Of a stretch of DNA of 64,000 nucleotides, positions 23,144 through 35,889 are shown one piece after another (the first letter of the stretch is position 1; each line of letters opens with the position of its first letter). Source of the DNA: Epiperipatus broadwayi (taxonomy: Eukaryota; Onychophora; Udeonychophora; Euonychophora; Peripatidae). The position numbers and the translations under genes were made by a program. The stretch spans positions 746,001-810,000 of the forward strand of contig JAQFVV010000031.1 of the NCBI GenBank assembly GCA_028023455.1, written 5' to 3'. The notes under the pieces were generated by a model. The model made no database searches. It saw only the letters and a program-made list of their open reading frames with translations, and had not been told where the DNA came from.

Positions 23144-26100
23144 CTACGGTGGTAAAATGTGGTTTTCAGAACTGCATGCAGCTGTCTTAGTCAAGTTAAG
23201 TGTGGTTCCCGTTGAAATCAGATTTTATTTTTACTATTTCAGTTTCTTTTTAAATGCACAAAAATTTGCAATATGATAGAAATTTTTATCAAACATTTTT
23301 ATTACTTAGTTTATTAAAATTACATCATGTATGTATGTATGTATGTATATATTATTTTCAAATATATTGGCAAACTGTATGTTAATGACATCCTCTGAAT
23401 CTCATAAAAATTACTATATGTGTGTATAGAGTTATCATGTATATATTTATGATTTGTACAATTTTGTGACTGTATATTTCAGTGATAGTTTTCCTATCAG
23501 TTAAATGTCTTATTTCATATTTTTTCAAAAAAATCTGGTAACTAGACTGTTTTATTAAGCAATTTAAATTTGCTTATGATATGGAATTTTTCCATGGCAC
23601 AAGATTTCTAAAGACATGTGTACAGGTTAAGAAAATTATTTAATTGTTTATAATTAGTGTATTTACAATTTCAGGTTTTTTTAAAACAATTATATAAAAA
23701 AAACTCTTGAAAATAAAACTGAAAGCTTTTTGGTGTAAATAATAATAAAACAGTCATTTAAGGATTATCAGAAAAATATAAACCAAAAATAAATATAGTT
23801 CAATTTTTTTTTAAATTATTAGAAATTGTTTTTATTATTATTTTATTTTAAAAACTCCTGTTTCTTCAACAATTTGTTGTACCATTTACGAATCTTTTAA
23901 AACAAAAATTAATATTTAGACATTTTTATTTTAATTAATTAATTATTTACATATTTTATTTGAATTTCAGACTTTGGAAATAAATTAATTTAAATTTTTT
24001 GTTAGCACGATCTCAGAAAATAACAAAAAATGAAAATACTAACAAGAAAATAGAAGCTTTCAGAAAGAATGGGTAGAAAAATTTGCTTTGACAATAATGG
24101 AAAGTTATTGTGTCTTATTTATAAAGTTACAATTGCAAACTACAAAGTAAGCAATTTTTGTCATGTCACATTAGATAAATTCATTTCCACTTTTCAACTC
24201 AATATCCACACAATTCAAAATTGCAAACAGAAAAACTTAAGTTATTTCAATCAGGTCTTTATATGCAACAAGGACTCTTGTCTTCTTTTAATCATGAAGA
24301 TGACAGAGCCAATGAAGCTAGTCTTTTTGATAGCTTAGAAAATTGCTCATATTAAATGTCCATATGGGTGCTAATTTATTAAAAGGAACTTGGAAGAAGT
24401 GATTAAAGTTTTGAATCCAGATAATACAAAACAGCCTAAATTGATTGTACAAGTTACTAGATCAAACACCGTACAACTGAGCATATTAGTGAAATTAGTA
24501 AAAATGTTAAAAATAGTTTGATGTGTGATTTGAAAAAATTATACAGCATTCAGTTTAGATCTTGATGAGTCTGCAGACATTCAGGATGTTCAACAATTTG
24601 GCATTTTTGTCCACTATGTATCTGCAGATGTAAATATGAAAGAATAAAAGTAAGACTTATTAGCTCTTATCAAACAAATTCACAGTATCAAATTTTAAAA
24701 TGTGCTTGCTGAGTGATATATGTCTGCCTTACTAAGCGGACAGCTCATTTGCAAATTCAATTGTTCCCAGACTAACTTGATGATAATAATCCCCCAGTAT
24801 TGACTACACTCTATTAGGTTGAGATTAAATGCAATTTAATAATAATCTTAGTAATTGGAAACTAAATGTTACAATTGATATATACATCTATATAGATTAC
24901 ATATATCCATACCATAGGCATACAAAAACAATAATTAAGATCAATATGACATGTACGAGTCCTATCTAGCTGTTCATAGTTCTCCACACTTGAAGTCCCT
25001 GTACATTCGGGTGATGTTCTGCACCCACTTATATATAAGTTTATGTGCATAATGAAGCTCCAAAAATCAAGTGTCTTTTTCTTGATCCAATTTTCACTGA
25101 GTCCTTTCATTGTTTCATTTCCTAAAGCTGATTGGCTTGTATTCCCGTCCATCTGCTCAGGTGATTCTTCCTTTCACTGTTCACATGTTGGATACAAAAA
25201 TTTAAACCATTATATATATCTGACTTTAATTAATAAGTTATTTTTAGCTTACACTTTATTATTAGCAGGAAATATAAATTCAAACTCCTTTAATTGTTTA
25301 ATATCCCATTTTAATACTGCATTCTCTCATTAACTTAATGGCTTTTACTTTTAGAAGATCATCTTTTTCTAATCTTACAAAGTTATAAATAACTTTTATT
25401 TCCCTATTTTAAAAGGATCACTCTTTTAAAATTCTACAATTCCTTTATAACTTATTATTTCATTTATAAATTATACCATTATATGTATGTGCATTTGAGC
25501 ATCCACATACATATCAGTGAGATAATGAACAGGTTTGAATTGCCTTCTGATAAACTTGTAAGTGTTGCAACTGATAGAATCCTTGCAATGAGAGAAAAAC
25601 CAAGGTCTTATTAGTCTTTTAAACAGTGATTCAAAAATTCTACATTTTGTACTTCTTCGTTGCATAATTCACCCTGGGCATTTGATGGCAAAATACTAAA
25701 AATACAAAAATGTGTGGAAGATTGTTTTTCAGATTATGAATTTAATTAGAACAAATGCCAAAACACATTGTCAATTTAAAAACTTTTTAGAAGAGTTAAA
25801 TGATGAAACAGATAAATTGCCCGTGATCTCTTCTTATGGTCTGTTGTAAAATGGCTGTTTTGTGGAACTTCTAAATCCTATCATAATATTTTTTTTAAAA
25901 AAAAAAGAAAAAAAATACCCAAAATTAGAAAATGAAACTTGTTTTTCTGAACTTAATGTTTCTTATGAACATTACAGAACATTTTCAAACACTTAATTTG
26001 GCTTTATAAGGAAAGGGGGAAATGACTGATTTGTCACAAACTATTTAATTTTGAAGCTAAACTTTAGCTTTTTATGCACGATCTTAAGTCCAAAATATTT

Positions 26101-26902
26101 AATCATTTTCCACAAGTAAGAGCAAATATAAACAATAATAAAAGAAGAAAATTAGATGAATATAAATAAAAATTGGAAGAACTGCAAGCCGATTTCAAAT
26201 ATAGGTTCGAAGATGTGAAAAGTTTTAAATCTACATTTGCATACTTTGTGAATCCATTTATTCGTGATATTATTAAAAATGGATTTCCAATTTCTAAAAT
26301 AATACTTGTCAAAAAAGCAGCTGGGGAATTGGAGTTATTAGAGATGAAAGAGGATTGGGCATTGCAAATGTATCACAAATCCAGTTCTCTAATTGAATTT
26401 TGGAAACTCATGGCAGAATCAAAATATCCACACTTAAAGAAAACTACTTGTTGTCTAATTTCAATTTTTAATACAACCTATTGCTATGAATCGTTGTACT
26501 CCACAATGAAATTCATGAAGTTAAAATATCATTCACAGATAACCAATCAGCATCTCACAGAATTGCTGAAATAGCTTTAACAAATTTCAAAGATTTGACC
26601 AAATGTCTTCATTAAATGTTTTGCTTTTTATTAATACATTTTTATTATTATATTTTATTTTTATTATTAAAATTTTGAAATACATATTTTGTATTTTATT
26701 TCTGTCTCTTAATTATATTTTCTTATATACTTTACATAGCACTTAAAACTTGGGTAGAATATGCCTTCATATTAATTAAATTAAATAAAATTTGACTATA
26801 TATGTATTTATTTTTATGTAATTAAATAATATGATGTGGCTCTTTACAATACATGAAAAACAGCATGCAGCTCTCATTGACCTCAAGTGTGCCCACCCGT
26901 GG
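23144..26902 (+). mobile_element. decayed hAT transposon
   Basis: Imperfect terminal inverted repeats: the left end (C-TACGGTGGTAAAATG near 23144) and the right end (TGCCCACCCGTGG, ending 26902) match over about 14 bp, with a GCATGCAGCT block further in at both ends (near 23174 and 26862). The termini resemble the CAGGGGTGGGCA ends of hAT elements. Flanks share TATATA, so an 8-bp duplication is plausible but not perfect. It encloses a hAT transposase pseudogene on the plus strand. Total length is about 3.76 kb. Confidence 0.68.
24050..26577 (+). pseudogene. hAT transposase (ZBED5/GTF2IRD2-like)
   Basis: Four colinear pieces are visible. (1) 24069-24338: an N-terminal BED-finger-like region, with C/H residues around FDNNGKLLCLI and FCHVTLDKF. 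(2) About 24555-24640: FSLDLDESADIQDVQQFGIF, matching the catalytic-domain motif with the DES triplet. (3) About 25720-25850: IMNLIRTNAKTHCQFKNFLEELNDE. (4) 26173-26574: a 133-codon C-terminal frame with LELLEMKEDW, SLIEFWKLMAESKYPHLKK and YESLYSTMKFMKLKYHSQI, the hAT dimerisation domain. The gap 24830-25500 shows no homology and may be an insertion. Many stops; not functional. Confidence 0.78.
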
Positions 26903-29073
26903 TATATAATAAAAGTTTATTTTTAATTATATGCTAAATACAGTTTGTATTTACATGTGTTAGAGAGAGTTTAAAAAAATGTCTTTGCTTTCTATGTGCC
27001 AGAAATCTGAAACAAAATAAAAAGGTCTTACACATTTTTCTATTTTTCCATTTTATCTTGCAAAAAATTACATTAATTTGATAATGTCAGTATTTTATAA
27101 TGTCAACAGTCTTACAAAATAGCTATCATTTAAAAATCACATCATTAATTATTATAATGGGTACAAATTGATGATGATGGCTGTAGTAAAAACAAATGTG
27201 TTCTTAAGTAGAGTGCTGAAATCAGGCTAAACAATCCAAATCCACAGACAGTGGATAGATAATCAATGAATAATGTTATCTACTAATAACCAGTGAGAAG
27301 TGTTCAATAGGAGTACTTTTTGTTGACTTGTAAAATAAGAAGTTGATTTATTAAAATCTAGGTAGAATTTCCAATGCAAACATGGTTTTCTGTCTCTTCT
27401 CTTTGTGCTTTTATTTCAGTGTTGTAAGTCACTTTAGTTAGCATGGATCTTATTATCAAGAGATTGTCATGCCATTAATCATCTCAATAAACTAATAGTG
27501 ACAGTAACATTGTATGTACCATATTTTCATATTTTATATAAATTCATAGCAATTTTGACATATATTTTCTTCTCTTTTTTTGTGTGTGTATAGGTCCTCC
27601 ATGTTCAACAGAGATGACAAATTTTTAGTAGTAATCTCTGACTAAGGCAATATAATAAATAATAAAACACTTTTGAAGTGAATTTAGCAAATTATACACT
27701 TTTTCCTGATTAGCAATGGATCCTTTATGTGAAGATTTGTCATAGTGAACATCATCATCAATTTGTATCATTATTTTAATTAAAAAATAATTACTAACTA
27801 CTTAATCTTTAAAAAAATTCAAAATGTTTCAATATCAGGCAAAAAATAGCAGTCACTTTGTAAGATTGATGAAATCATAGAATAATGACCTCACTCAAGG
27901 TATGTCTCTCAAAAATAAAATGGCAATATCCATGCTAAAAATGTACAAAAGTATTTATTCATTATACAGTATATAATAGTTTTGATTATAGAATTTAAAT
28001 ATGATTAATGCATTTTATTTATATTTTCATTTAGTGATTTTATAAATCATATAGTGCTCTTATTTATTATATATCCAAAGTAAAAAAGATTTTCATCTTT
28101 AATGACTACAAAAAAAAGACACCAGTTTCATTCAGTATATAGTTAGTAACATACTTTGATCATGTATAATAACAAAGTGCATTAATAGTTAAATTGTAAA
28201 AGGTATATATTATCTAATTTGTATGCATTATTAATCAGTTTTATGGAATAAAATTCTTACAAACATTATTATGCGTGCAGTAAAATTCTAATGATCATAA
28301 TAGAGATCATAATTTTAAATTATTTTCAGAAAAAAATTTCATGCACTGTACTGCTACTAATCAACTTTATATGAATAATGGTTGCTAAATATAAGTTTAA
28401 AGTAAAGTTCATTTTTTCAATTTTAAATCAATACTCTTGTAATTTGTAACTTAATCAAGATAATAGCCAGTCTTATCATAAACATAGATTAGTAAAAAAA
28501 AAAAAAAAAACTAAAATTTAATCATTAACTTACCTTATTAAAACTACAGCAATCAACTGTACATAACATTTCATTACCTACATTTTATTTAATTTCACAG
28601 CATTTATGTAAAATTAAAAAAAAGTACAAGATTTAAAAATATAAAAAAATTAACAGTACTGCAAAAAATTCCGTCTTATTGATTAGAAATCATAAAAATA
28701 AAAAAATTTAACAATTAAACATAAAATGTATGAAAAATAAATTTCAATGTATATATGGTATTAAAAGTTTTTTTTTATTTATTTAATTTTAACATGTATA
28801 TTAAGATTAATTTTTTTTATCTTCATGCTTTATTTTAGTTCAACAAATCATGATTCAGAAAATATTCTGCAGTTGCATGAAACAAAATGATGATCAGCAT
28901 TGGAAAAAAAAAAAAAATTATTTTCAAATTATAGCTACCAAAATGTTTTCAAGTAACATTTTTACACATAGGTTAGTTTTTTTAAAAAAAAAAAAAAATA
29001 TGCTAAGTAAAATATTTACTGATGAATTATGACTTTTTTCATTTTTAAAATTTATTTTTTTGATCAAATTTTA
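26903..29073. other. AT-rich stretch with one short element fragment
   Basis: Mostly featureless. At about 27150-27190 the sequence GGTACAAATTGATGATGAT is shared with the pogo-like element at 30381, so a small piece of that family is present. A 60-codon frame at 28850-29032 is Lys/Asn-rich and not considered a gene. Confidence 0.4.
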
Positions 29074-30453
29074 TATACACCTTTATCCCGCTTAGCGATG
29101 GCAATTGGTCCTCCAAAACTCATCATTAAGCAAGAATATCATATACAAAATACGTAATTATAATGGAGGTCTATGGGGAAAAAATTGGTCGATTCCAGTC
29201 GATGTAAAATATTCACATTGGTTTCCAAGCTCAAAGATTTTCTTGATTTTTTCATGGCAATGATGACTAAATACAGTATCTAAAAAGAAAAGTTTTATAT
29301 CACTAGGGAAAAAAATGCATATTTTCACTTTAAAAAGTACAGAACAGCAAAAAGAAAGAAAAAGTGAAATTAAATTTGAATTTAAAAGTTTTTATATTCT
29401 TCCGCAGAAGTTTTCATCGTAATGGAAAAAAAATCTATACTGAAGTGCTTTTTTTAAAAATTTGTATTATAGTATATATTACTACTATACATTTATGTTT
29501 ATTACTTATGTGAAATTATTCAAATTAAAAAACAATGTTTAATTATTAATTATTTAATTGAACATAAAGACTTATTACTGTACTCCAAACATACAGCAAA
29601 GTTTATTTTTCTTTTATTTTTTTTACTATATTTTTAGTAATGTAATAATGCCCCTCCCCCCATTCGTGTAGAAGAAAATTCATTAACATTTATTTTAAAT
29701 ACAATCTGTTTATCTTTTTAAACTTTTCTAATTCGACATTTGCATTTTAAAATGTTGTTTTTCTTTTGATTTGAAACAACTTGAGTGTAAACAACATATA
29801 TTTATTAACGAAGTTACAAAATCAATAACTATTTTTACTTAATTATCCAGGTCTTCTAAAAATAATATATCGTAATTAATAAACACAGCATGCATTTTAA
29901 TATTCATATTTAGTATTTTCCTGAAGGTTTGTGATGATAGTATTTTATTTCATCATCTAATATGTGTTGAATGTCTTTAGAAAAATTAAACTTTATTTAA
30001 ATAATCCAAGTACTGTACATTATATTTAAATAAAGTTTAATTTTTCTAAAGACATTCAACACTTATATATACAGTATACAGTATTATAGATTCAGTAATT
30101 ATAGATATTTTAAGTTTATACGTTCTATATTCAAAATACTGAATGCAGCACTAACATTATTTTTTATGAATAAAATATTGTATGTGTATACAATTACAGC
30201 AAAGTCATTACCTGTATATATATTACAATAATATACTTTTGCTTTTGGGTAAAATGAATTTAAAATACCTATATCTCTGACATCATCAGTGATGCAAAAT
30301 TCAAGATGGCTGCCAAAATTCTTTATTTTTTATTTTTCCGATCGTTATAGTGAAAAATCGATTGTAAATTGAAGTAGTGGGTACAAATTGATGATGATTG
30401 CTATTGTAAAATATTGCTAAATAGTCAATCGCTAAGTGGGGTAAAGGTGTATA
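29074..30453. mobile_element. pogo/Tc1-like non-autonomous element
   Basis: The left end TATACACCTTTATCCCGCTT followed by AGCGATGGCAATTGG recurs inverted at the right end (GCTAAGTGGGGTAAAGGTG, then TATA). Both ends lie next to TA, the target of mariner/pogo integrases. The inner left sequence (GGCAATTGG, CCAAAACTCATC, TAAGCAAGAATATCAT) has the style of pogo/Tigger ends. No transposase frame exists in the 1.38 kb. A second, more decayed copy starts at 39408. Confidence 0.65.
29964..30062. repeat. 40-bp perfect inverted repeat (hairpin)
   Basis: The 40 bases starting GTGTTGAATGTC at 29964 recur as an exact reverse complement at 30023-30062, separated by about 19 bases. It lies inside the pogo-like element. 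Such a fresh-looking palindrome in an old element suggests a recent local inversion-duplication. Confidence 0.8.
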
Positions 30454-30524
30454 TTGAATTTAAAGTAAGATATTATTTTTTTTGCCATAGAAACTCAATA
30501 TAATTGTTTATTTTTTATAAAGAA

Positions 30525-30585
30525 ATCTTATTCTCAAGGCATTTTGGGAGACTAATTGCCATCGCTAACCAGAGTAAAAGTAAAT
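30525..30585. repeat. extra pogo-like end
   Basis: Read on the minus strand, TTAGCGATGGCAATT followed by GTCTCCCAAAA repeats the inner part of the left terminus at 29090. It lies 70-130 bp outside the right end assigned at 30453. Either a second copy was joined here or the right end of the element is more complex than called. Confidence 0.5.
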
Positions 30586-31539
30586 TTAATAACTCCTAGC
30601 CTATAATGACAGAGGGAGCTAAAAAAGGAGTCTAAAAATATCCATCTGGCATAATCTAGCTAAACTACAGTGTTCAGTACATCACTGTAATGTTAATAAT
30701 CATAAAGAAGACAATAATAGTAGGATAGCAATAAAAAAAATTTAATGTCGAATATAATTTTGCTTACTGTGAATTTTTATAAAGGCTGAGCAGAGAAAGA
30801 TGTCAAAATTTAAAATAGACAGCTGATTCTAGTGAAATTTATTTTTCAGAAAAAAAAATTTGAAGTGAACAAACAGATGATAACTTTTAAAATATTTGAT
30901 TGTGTGTGCACAAATGTTTATTTTAGATTTCTTTGATATATTTTAAATTTAAAGGGATACTATTTTACAATGGTAGAATACAAAGTTATTTTAATTTTAA
31001 AATAGAATATCAAGTATTGTGAGAACAGTAAACAAAATAAAATGATTTGTTTTAACATTTATAGCTTAAATATTTATTTTAATATTATAATCTGTATATT
31101 TAAGTTTGTTGATATGTGTTTTTTTTTATTTAAAATATTGATTTTAAAATATTTGTAATTTTAAAATAATTTTTATTATGATAGATGCTAGATTTTTTCA
31201 AAGACTACAAATATATTGTATCCATTTAAAACTATAGAAAATTTTGGCATAAAAAGGTAAAAGAATAAATTCAAATAATAAATTCAAATGATGATGATGA
31301 AGTCAATCACATGGTAGAAACCTATAAAAAGACATGTATGAGAAAAATCTCTCTCTTTTCCTTGTTATTTATTTGCTGGCTAAAGTTTAACTGAGATGAT
31401 ATTAAATTACCAGTTAGTTCATTGTTGTTTTGAATATGAAGGGATAGAGTTTGTATAAATCATTTGCCCTTTAGGCGAATGCATCTTCTGAGGTTGTGAA
31501 ATGAATAAGAACACATTTAGAACATCATCATAAGTTGTC

Positions 31540-31650
31540 AAGCGTTGTTAGCCGAGAAGTCATCGCACCCGCCTTGCAAGCAGGTAGTTGGTTGCAGACA
31601 GGTGTGAGTTCGCGTCCCGGCCGATGCTATGACATATGAAAAAAAAAAAT
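31540..31650 (+). repeat. tRNA-derived retroposon (SINE or tRNA retropseudogene)
   Basis: A GC-rich island with an A-box-like TAGCCGAGAAGTCATCGC, an anticodon-arm-like CTTGCAA loop closed by GCAGGT, and a B-box-like GTTCGCGTCC. The ends AGCGTTG (31541) and CGATGCT (31622) can form a 7-bp acceptor stem with two wobble pairs. An A10 run follows at about 31640. Flanks ATCATAAGTT (before) and ATCATAATAAGTT (after the A-run) look like an imperfect target duplication. The D and T stems pair poorly, so it is not a functional tRNA. No SINE body is seen. Confidence 0.65.
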
Positions 31651-31654
31651 CATA

Positions 31655-32637
31655 ATAAGTTAAAAGTGCATGAAAAACAGAATTAAAATATTTTTCTTAA
31701 ATTGGAAAAATGTGTTAAACTAATTAAGAAACACTAATATTTTTATTCATTTTAAAATTATAAAAATAAATACTAATGAAAGATTTATTGTAAAAACACC
31801 TGTACATTAGATATTTTGTTTTGACAAAATTTCTTAAAATTAATAGAGCTTTTTACAAAATATTTTCCTAAAGAAAAACATCAATTTTTGTAAAGTTTAC
31901 CACAAGAAAGAACTGCTAATTATTTGCTAAAACATATTTAGAAATGGAGAAAATATTTTTCCACCTTACTTTACTTATTAAATCCCTGCACTAATGGATT
32001 TATTAAAAAGAATAAAATTCTTGGATCATGTTAATTATTTTGAAAAAATAAGTCCTTACATCATCCTTTGGGATTTCCATAATATAAGCAGCAACGGATT
32101 TAAATCAATTCTACATTGCTTTAAAATCTACACTCAAGTGAAAAAATATGTAAATTGAATCTTTGTGAAGTTAAGACTGAAAGAATTTTGGTAGTAGAAT
32201 ATTTTTTTATTATTATAATTATCTATTTTCATTGTTCATAATAAAAATAAAGTTCTCATAATATGAAACAGGATCAAACATGGATGTACAAGTAGTTAGT
32301 TACTATTTAAATTATATAATTATACTTAAAGATTGATGCAATATGAATGTGTAAACTTATGATTAAGAGAGGTTGTTAATAAAATTGATTATCAGAATAT
32401 TTAAAATATATCTATTTTATATCAATTCTATGTTTTATTCATCTTTTCAAAAATGCCCATCTTATTACTTTATTAAAAGAATATCAAATATTTTTTATAG
32501 TATCATATAAAAAGTATCGAGATAATGCAACTTATCCTTATATTTTATAATTATAGGTTTATTAGAAATTTTTATGAAAAATTATTTGTCAAATTATATT
32601 ATTTCTGTGGCAATGAATTTTACATGTAATATTATAT
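31655..32637. other. AT-rich stretch, nothing recognised
   Basis: No supported feature between the tRNA-derived retroposon and the long LTR starting at 32638. Confidence 0.45.
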
Positions 32638-34174
32638 TGTTATTTAGTAGACAGAAAATTTTAATAACTTATGTTGTAATTTTAATCATATTTTAAAGTG
32701 AATAGGCATATTTTGTAATGCCACACATAGCTATGTTGAGTATATTTTAATCTCCATGGCCACAAATATTTGATGTATTACTGCATAATCACATAGTTGA
32801 AAAAATGCTCCTAATGATATGTACTTCTAACCTGCGGAAGGCAGGCAATTTATAATGCCATATACACCCATATAGTTTTAGTGTATAGAGCAAATGTTTT
32901 ATTATTTTTACAAAGAAATGAATAAAAGTTATATAAAAGAAATACATTTTTTTTAGATTGACAGTATTATAATAAATAAAGATCATGTAAAATTATTGTT
33001 TTCCATTAATTATTTAAAAATTATTTAATACTGAAGTTTATTTAATACTGACATAAACAACCCTCTTCAGTGAATAGCCTGTCCAACAACATGTAGATAT
33101 GTATATATTTTAAGCATAGTTTAAGTGTAGATAAAGTATCAATATTGAGAATTCAATTTATTATTATATTCTTATATTTTATCAATAAACTTATTTTATA
33201 TTTATTAAATTATTTTGATTCTTCATATTTGATATTTTCGCATTCATCATCTAATTGGTAGTTTACTATGTTTATTTAACTACTTCAGCTTCAAGCCGCC
33301 ATATTGAACTTTTTAAAATACTGGCATGAGACACAATTTTCATAATAACTTCAGTTTTAATTATGTTAGAGCAAAAACAATTACATTGCTAGAAACTAGA
33401 AAAATTAAGGAAAACAATAAGCATAAAATAAATAGTGATAACTATATAAAAAATAAGGTAAAAAAGAAATTTTCACATCCGAAATAATTATTATTTTATT
33501 GTTTGTTCATAATTTGGAAATTAACATTAACTAAAATTCAAAATACATCTTCAGTGATAATTTCTTTCTATTCCTTACAAAATTATCTTTCTAAACATGT
33601 ATAATATGTCTTACCTGAGATAATCCACAGCTTCACAATCTCCAAAAGAAGTCGGATATGACTTCTTCATTTTTATCTTGTACCCCAAATGTTCTAAATG
33701 TCAAAGGCGTCTATAAAGAAAAAGATTCATCCTAATAAAAGATACAAAAGAAATTATCATAGCAATTGGCTTCTTGTCTGTCTAAAACTAGAAATTGTAG
33801 ACTACTTTCTATACCACTGATAAAATGAGTTTCATCTCTTCATTTTATATATTTTGTGTACAATAATGTTTATATTCTTTGTGGTCACCAGTGTTTATAT
33901 TCTTTATGCACTGCACAAGTGATGTTTATATTCTTTATATACAGAAGTGATGCTATCTTTTTATATTTATTGTACCACAGATATAATTTATTTGCATATA
34001 GTCTATAGATTTGAAAATAATGTTATGAAACATATAGCAAAAGCAAAGCATGATCAAGCATAAACATAAACAAGTTTCAGAATTGGATTATATGTTTGTG
34101 TATACAAAGTTTGTATATATTTGATTATTAGTTTTATAACCCATTGCTTGTAAAACATATTATATAAACATAAT

Positions 34175-34212
34175 TAATGATTTTCAAAAAGTATACTTTT
34201 TGAAAATCATTA
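34175..34212. repeat. 38-bp perfect palindrome
   Basis: Two 19-base halves starting TAATGATTTTCAAAAAGTA are exact reverse complements with no spacer. Confidence 0.85.
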
Positions 34213-34599
34213 TTTTTATAAAAATAAGAGGATTATTGTAGATAGAACTTTAGATAATCACGATATGAATTATATACTAATAAGTTTTATACGAGTAAAT
34301 ATATAATTACAAACTAAATCATACTAATTTTTCGATAAATATGAATTCTATGTGAGCATAAATAAATGTATTACAAACTACTTTTAGAAAATTATGATAA
34401 ATATGAATTCTATAGAGCATATACGAGCACAAATATATAATTACACACACACCAATTTTTCGATAGATATGAATTGTATATGAGCATAAATAAATAAATA
34501 TATAACTACAAATTAGCACACACTAATTACAAACTAAAATTAATAAAAAATATATTTTTTCCAAAAATTTTAAAAAAAATTAAAAATTTTTACTTACGA

Positions 34600-34950
34600 A
34601 TAATTACGTTGATAGTCTGTTATAGGCCTTACCGGAGAAAGTTTCACTTCCAGCCGTAAAACATTTTATGTCTTTTATCGTTTCGTGATAAGTACAAAAA
34701 TTACCAAAAAAAAACAAAATAAATAAATACTGTGGTTGATTAAAAAATTCGCCAAAAATCTAAATTTCAACCGATTTTTTTGAAATAAAGATCGTTTGAA
34801 AGCTAACATATACAGCTAAAAACGGCCATATTTTCTTTGATGTCATGATTATACTTTTTACGTCAGCAAAGAAAGAAAATAGCACGTCATCAAATAACTA
34901 CCCAAAGTGCGCAAATTACGCCGACAAACCGGAAGTAGTTAAAGGTACAT
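34600..34950 (+). promoter_or_regulatory. CpG-containing, promoter-like patch in long LTR
   Basis: This is clearly richer in CG dinucleotides than its surroundings. It holds ETS-like CCGGAAGT (about 34929) and its inverse ACTTCC, plus ACGTCA motifs near 34860 and 34880. In context it is probably the U3/R promoter of the LTR. Factor binding is inference. Confidence 0.35.
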
Positions 34951-35405
34951 TGATTTTCTAAAAGTAAGTCTTGATATTAGTCGCTAATACAAGCATATAT
35001 AATTTAAATATGAATGCTTAGTTACTATAAGATATGGCTTAGATACAATAAAATCCCTGTTTTTCAACCATATTAATTATAATATTTATAATTAAATAAT
35101 AAAAATTGTCTTATTTAAAATATTTAAATATTTTAAGACCTGAGATAACATTAGATTTGATGAATTTACATTTCAAAACTTAAGAGAGAATCTGCTAGCT
35201 ATATTATTATATTAGAAACTTTTATTACTCTACATATTATATAGTTATATGCATTTATTATTAAAATCCTGAGATGGATTACGTTAAGAGAGTGATCATT
35301 TATTACTAGTTAAGCTAAGATTCTGATTAGGTACCATCCTGTTACTTATTATTTTGGATTATAACATTCATTCAGGAAACCTAATCATTTTTGTCACTTG
35401 TAATT

Positions 35406-35421
35406 TGGTGCCCAACATGGG
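35406..35421 (+). promoter_or_regulatory. primer binding site, Lys-tRNA type
   Basis: TGGTGCCCAACATGGG closely matches the TGGCGCCCAACGTGGGG type used by gypsy-like elements. It defines the 5' LTR end to within about 10 bases. Confidence 0.65.
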
Positions 35422-35889
35422 CCATGATAATAATACCCCTCAAAAAGGGGCTCAGTAATATAAATTTTATATTTTATAATTTGACTTGTAACATTCTTGG
35501 ATATCTAATATTAAAATTGCAAATCATTATAAGAACTTGGATTTGTTTAAAAGTTTTGCTTATTTTGATATGATGATAGATGATGATGGATTTGAATTTA
35601 AATGTTATTTTGAATTTTGATGATTGTGATATAAGGTATTTAAAATATAATATATATTTCAAACATATTTTTCTATTGATAAATCATATTAATAACTAAC
35701 TAATACTAGTGAAGTTTGTGCATTTTGTAAAATGATATTTTCTTTAGGACAATCAAGAGAATGCTGATGCTCTGAGGTAAATATTTGGTAATCTTAATAC
35801 TGGTACTTATAAAAATGTCATGGCATTTATTTACTTATTTATAATTTTAATTACTATACTAATATTTATTATTAATAATTATTTAATTA

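Larger units (their letters stand above)
32638..35398 (+). repeat. 5' LTR (long)
   Basis: The start is fixed by alignment with 37009; the end is estimated from the primer site at 35406. It contains a three-copy tandem repeat (about 34330-34520, period 62-66 bp, core ATATGAATTCTAT), a 38-bp perfect palindrome and a GC-richer patch that may be its promoter. Confidence 0.5.

Noticed and set aside
24862-25333. Frames on both strands as exons of a host gene
   Set aside because: They lie in the unmatched gap of the hAT transposase remnant, with no domain or splice-supported continuation.
31540-31640. Functional tRNA gene
   Set aside because: D and T stems pair poorly and an A-run with flanking duplication indicates retroposition.
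32822-32860. Hammerhead-like CCTGCGGAAGGC...GCC (and CCTGAAGAAGGC at 37199) in the long LTRs
   Set aside because: The CTGANGA-like start and a possible helix II are present, but no GAAA follows in either copy and helix I and III do not pair.
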